From: Lingula anatina
Taxonomy: Eukaryota; Brachiopoda; Lingulata; Lingulida; Lingulidae
Assembly (NCBI RefSeq): GCF_001039355.2
Contig: NW_019773759.1
Span: forward strand, 275,978 to 333,793
Length of the DNA stretch: 57,816 nt
Direction of reading: 5' to 3'
The notes under the pieces are model-generated. The model worked only from the letters and a program-made list of their open reading frames with translations. It made no database searches and was not told where the DNA came from. The position numbers and the translations under genes were made by a program. This document shows positions 53,997-57,816 of this stretch, piece by piece; the first letter of the stretch is position 1; each line of letters opens with the position of its first letter.

Positions 53997-54346
53997 AGGG
54001 ATAATAACTCTTCGTTTTGGCCAAAAAATGAATTTTCCTGGAGAAAACAACAATTTTTCCATACTTACCAATAGTTAGTGAATCCATTTTTACATTCAAT
54101 GTTAGTCCCTGGTTTTTTCCTGGTTTTTTTTTCTAAACAGTTTGGTTTTTTGTTAAAATCTCTTAAGAGATTATAACTGAGTACAGCCATCAATGGAGGT
54201 CTCTAGATCTGAAGACAAGCTCATGAATCTGAATAATAGCTATTACTGCCGTTTTTGTGGTAAAACAGAATATGTTATATTTCTATGAGTTGTTCACAAT
54301 GTTTTTATTGTGAAATATAGATATCATACAAAGAGTTATTATCCCT
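53997..54346. mobile_element. TTAA-flanked MITE, copy 3
   Basis: TTAA at 53993-53996 and 54347-54350. TIRs AGGGATAATAACTCTTCG and, inverted, AGGGATAATAACTCTTTG. Central AATCTCTTAAGAGATTATAA. Opposite orientation to the 31795 copy, length 350. Confidence 0.85.
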
Positions 54347-54351
54347 TTAAT

Positions 54352-56145
54352 AAAAGTAATTGCTCTCAGGGTATCTTGAATCATGCGTATGCCCAGGCAT
54401 TACTTCCGTTGAAGAAAACGTGTTAAGGAAAAACAGGAAAAAGAGCGGTATATTAAAGAAAAAATGGGAACTGCTGTAATAAGATGGTTCGTAATCCTAA
54501 TTCGTTTATGCTTTGAGGATTTGTTTCTGAAGGTTATTTCATCTGAAATATTGAATAATTTAAAAGATTTATCATTTTATAACTTGAAACGCAAGTTTTG
54601 CGTCTGTACGCAAAACTTTTTGCAAATTTGTAAGCTTTGTCAAACCCAAAACCATGAAGCAGATCAAGGTAAAAGCGTATTGTTTGCTACTAGTAGCATG
54701 GAAAAAATAATTACTTAATGTGTTTACTAAATGTGCAGTTTTACTTACGTTAGTATATTTTAAATTATGCAGATATGGAGATTTAACCTTGTAAGGGATA
54801 TAAGAAAGGCGCATACGGATTTTTTAAAAGAATGTTGGGTGTAAAAAAAAGCACTACTGATAACTTAGTTCATTGTACATAACTAAATATATTATGAAAA
54901 GTGGGAGATACCCAATTCTTTTAAGTATGAAGCTACAATTTTTTAAATATTGATTTAAATCCCCTTTTTGAAAAACTGTATTTTAACAGCGTGCTATAAA
55001 GATCTACTCAAGAAAAAATTTGCTTTGGTAAAATTGAGTATGGAATGAACTGGAGACACTTGGCTTGTTATTAAGTTTTTACGAAAATATGTCAGATAAC
55101 TTTATACTGTCCTTGAAAGAGTAAAGATAAAAGATAATTTAAGACAAACTTTTACAGAGGATATATCCACAAAGAGTAAAGGGCTATTGCACTAACATCT
55201 TGTAGAAAATTTTACACTGCAATTCTATTTAAATAAGCTAAGGAACTAATTTAGACTTTCATCACATAACAGGGGTGTAACCAGAGCTGCAAAATTGTAC
55301 GCACAGATTTTTAAAAAATTCAAGCACGCACAGCAAAATGTAGACTAATGCAAAACATGAAGGACAGCGTAATCACAGCAAATGTACCACATATAGTAGC
55401 TTAATTTCCATTAATAATAAAATCATCATTTAAAATATTCTCGCGATTTAATAAATATTCTAATATACCCAAAACGATGTATTTATTTAAAAGGAGGCTA
55501 ACTGAAATATAGTTTTATTATTTGTTTGTGAAAATTGCCCATGTCACCCTGTTGGTTTGGAGGCCTAAGCTGGATCAAGTCCGTGTTAAAATTCCTATGA
55601 AACTGTGCAGGAAAAATTTTTCCTTTGTTTCTCTAGCTCCTCAATAAACCTGGTGTTCAGATTTTATCTAGTACCCCCAGGTTTGCGGGAGCTGCTCCTT
55701 GAAACTAACGCACAGGTAGATTTTTACCCGAGATAAATATCGCCAGCGAGAGTGTGTTCGATACTCGCAAGACAAATGCTACAGGAGAATTGAATGTCAT
55801 TTAACCCTCTTACAATAGTACAGTACATGAAACAACGGGTTTTATACAATACGAGCTTATGCCTTGACGAAAGCCGAGGCTGGCTATAGATGTAGTATTT
55901 GGCTTTCACCAGATAACCAACGTTTTTTATCATTGTTGTGAATATGTTGATAGTCTGAGAAAGCGTCTTTTGCAGGCATACAGGTTATCATAAAGAAAAA
56001 CAGAAATTAGTCAGACACAACAAAAAAGAATTATGAGTTAGAAGTTGTGTCTTAGAAGTGATAGATCGGTTATTGGGTAAGGTAGAAGCATTTTAGGGCA
56101 AGCACAAAATACATTGTAGCTGACCGCTAGGAACAAGATGCATAT
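54352..56145. other. No gene recognised, probably decayed retrotransposon interior
   Basis: Lies between gypsy integrase pieces at 53653-53692 and 56150 onward. Only short frames (for example 54464-54718, 84 codons, unrecognised). Two segments near 55270-55330 and 55560-55700 are more G/C-rich than the surroundings but match nothing I recognise. Confidence 0.45.
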
Positions 56146-56149
56146 ATTG

Positions 56150-56733
56150 TTCGTGCCCAGCCAAATCCTGATATACAAGTTTATGATGTGGAAAAAGAAA
56201 ATGAGTCGGGAGAGAAGCCCATGCTTCTCAGTAACCTAACAAGTAATAACCAATATCGCAATTTCCTATTACAGAGAAAACTACCATAGAGACACCAAAG
56301 CCGCCGTAATCAAATGAGAGAAGAGAGAGTGCGAGTGAGTAAAGACTACAGTGAAGGAAGTAGTAGCAGCAGTGTAGATGAGGAAGATGAATATTTGTTT
56401 GTATGTGACAGTTTGAGTAGAGAGCTTGAAGATAATGGTGGTAGAAGTGACAGTGAGACGGAGTATACTGTAGGAGTTACCTCACTGGACTCAGTTGAGG
56501 CATGTGAACAGGAGTCAGTTGCCAGTGAATCATTGATGTCCGAAGGTGCTGAAGATCAGATTTCCCGAGGTGTTGGGAGTGTGAGGAAGGTTCCAGTGCC
56601 TGTGCCTGACACACCCATTCCAGTCCCCAGAAGGAGTTCGCGACGTCGCAAACCGCCTGATTATTTAGTTACAGTGGTCGGAATAATTTTGTTTCCGTTG
56701 TACACCGGTGTAACCACGTTCGAAATGTTTTAA
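56150..56733 (+). pseudogene. Gypsy-type pol C-terminal tail
   Basis: A frame with QPNPDIQVYDVEKE and a decayed LHRN..LLP-like block (SNNQYRNFLLQRK) is followed, after a stop near 56287, by a 139-codon open frame (56314-56733). It is rich in Ser/Glu/Asp and ends VPVPDTPIPVPRRSSRRRKP and PDYL. RRS-R-R--P-- is the common end of invertebrate gypsy integrase C-termini. The long open frame may look like a host gene but fits the retrotransposon context better. Confidence 0.6.
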
Positions 56734-56739
56734 TCCCTA

Positions 56740-57816
56740 TCTTGTGAATAGAAGGGGGCGGACAAACAATGGAGGGCCGTATAAATCCCTTCAAAATTCG
56801 AACGCACAAACACAATAGCTTAGGTGGAATAACACAATACTTAATACGAGTGAACCCCATGACGCCGGTTTCTGTGGCCCAGCGCGAGCGTGACAATCCG
56901 CTGTAACTAGGTGTAATTAACAGCAGGATACATCAGCCAGAAGGTCCCTATTGTTTGTTGCGGCGATAGGATTATAGCTTGAAGAGGCTAAACCCATGCT
57001 AAGGCGTGCCACGCGAAGCGAACTGTCCTTTTGTTCACTAGTTTGGCACGCGCAGCTGGTTTTTAGTGTTGCTAACAAACTGCTAGTTAAATTTGTTATC
57101 AGTTATTTCATCCTATATGAAATTTCCGCAGTCAAAAATTGAACTAATTATTGTTTGTTTGGTTGAAATGCATGAGCGTCAGCATCAATCTGTCTCAAAA
57201 AATTCCTATTGCATTAATTTATAAATGTATAATTTATTTATGTACTTACGTTTTAATTTGAAATATCTGCATTCAAGCGTTCAAGTATTTATAAAACATG
57301 AATGATAATGAAAGAGGAATAAGGAAATAACATATTACTTATATTATGCTTATATTATAATATTGAAATTAAATGAGGTGCATTGACATAGGCGCAATGA
57401 CAATCCAACTACAACGTGCAACAGGGGGAAGTCTGGCTGTATGATCATACAATATACGAAAGTACGGTCAATTAAAAGTGTAAATCATCAGTTAAATAGG
57501 AGGGGGTCTTACTATGGTCGCTATCTATTGTTAAACCCGACTGTTATTGTCTCTCGAACAAGCTTAAAGCATGCCTATACAATTACTGTGTCTCCGGCTG
57601 CCGTTCAGAAACACCATGTCGAACGTATTTTGCTACAGTGAGAAACATGGTACACTAGCGACTTGTTTTAGATCACTCAAGAAAGGATGCATACGTGCGA
57701 CACCAGAGGAAAAACAATCAAGTATGCGTCTGATCCATTAATAGTAATTGCACAGTGCATGTTACTAGACCTTTGTCCTAACTCAGTAGTTAGGAATAGG
57801 ATGTTTGGATAAAAAG
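56740..57816. other. Possible LTR start, otherwise nothing recognised
   Basis: A purine run AGAAGGGGGCGGA at 56749-56761 directly after the pol frame could be a polypurine tract, with a TATA-like GTATAAAT at about 56780. No 5' LTR is available to confirm. The rest to the window end has no credible frame. Confidence 0.35.

Noticed and set aside
56314-56733. Acidic 139-residue protein as a host gene
   Set aside because: The upstream VYDV segment and the terminal RRSSRRRKPPDYL match gypsy pol C-termini, and the remnant RT/integrase lies on the same strand.

Overview
This is eukaryotic, AT-rich, repeat-dense DNA from an invertebrate draft assembly. It has single-N gaps at 15239, 18591, 20805, 31638 and 46230, split genes with GT-AG introns, and many transposon remnants. 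The SLC10-type transporters with extracellular N-termini, the tandem VWA-domain exons and the abundant Helentron/pearl-like elements suggest a lophotrochozoan, most likely a mollusc and perhaps a bivalve. The organism assignment is inference.

Layout: 1-20 kb is almost entirely repeats. It holds a 62-bp minisatellite, a LINE broken into two oppositely oriented halves, Helentron-like copies, terminal-inverted-repeat (TIR) elements and tRNA-Gly-derived sequence. 18.6-20.3 kb is a decayed Tc1/mariner element with intact ends. 20.3-28.1 kb holds two tail-to-tail SLC10 (sodium/bile-acid-cotransporter family) genes. The + strand copy lacks its first exon in the window. The - strand copy is complete in three exons (494 aa) and has a secreted-type glycosylated N-terminal domain. 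28.1-32.3 kb is repeats and Tc1 fragments.

32.3-46.9 kb is one large - strand gene, incomplete at its 5' end. Five VWA exons of exactly 561 bp, all phase 1-1, are joined by tiny phase 1-1 exons (21 and 24 bp) coding Thr/Pro linkers. A short terminal exon and a poly(A) signal follow. Two VWA units are nearly identical, and introns and exons of the array give conflicting relationships, which suggests gene conversion. The array is interrupted by a Tc1 copy (36.3-38.5 kb) and a pearl-like tandem-repeat element (40.3-43.0 kb) that landed in a linker exon. An inverted, longer copy of that element lies at 48.2-51.9 kb. 52.2-56.7 kb is a decayed Ty3/gypsy pol carrying a nested MITE with a 9-bp target duplication. 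The last kilobase shows nothing recognisable.

The real host genes are thus the two transporters (membrane solute uptake) and one extracellular VWA-repeat protein. Nothing in the sequence links their functions. Identity statements are by eye; no alignment was run.
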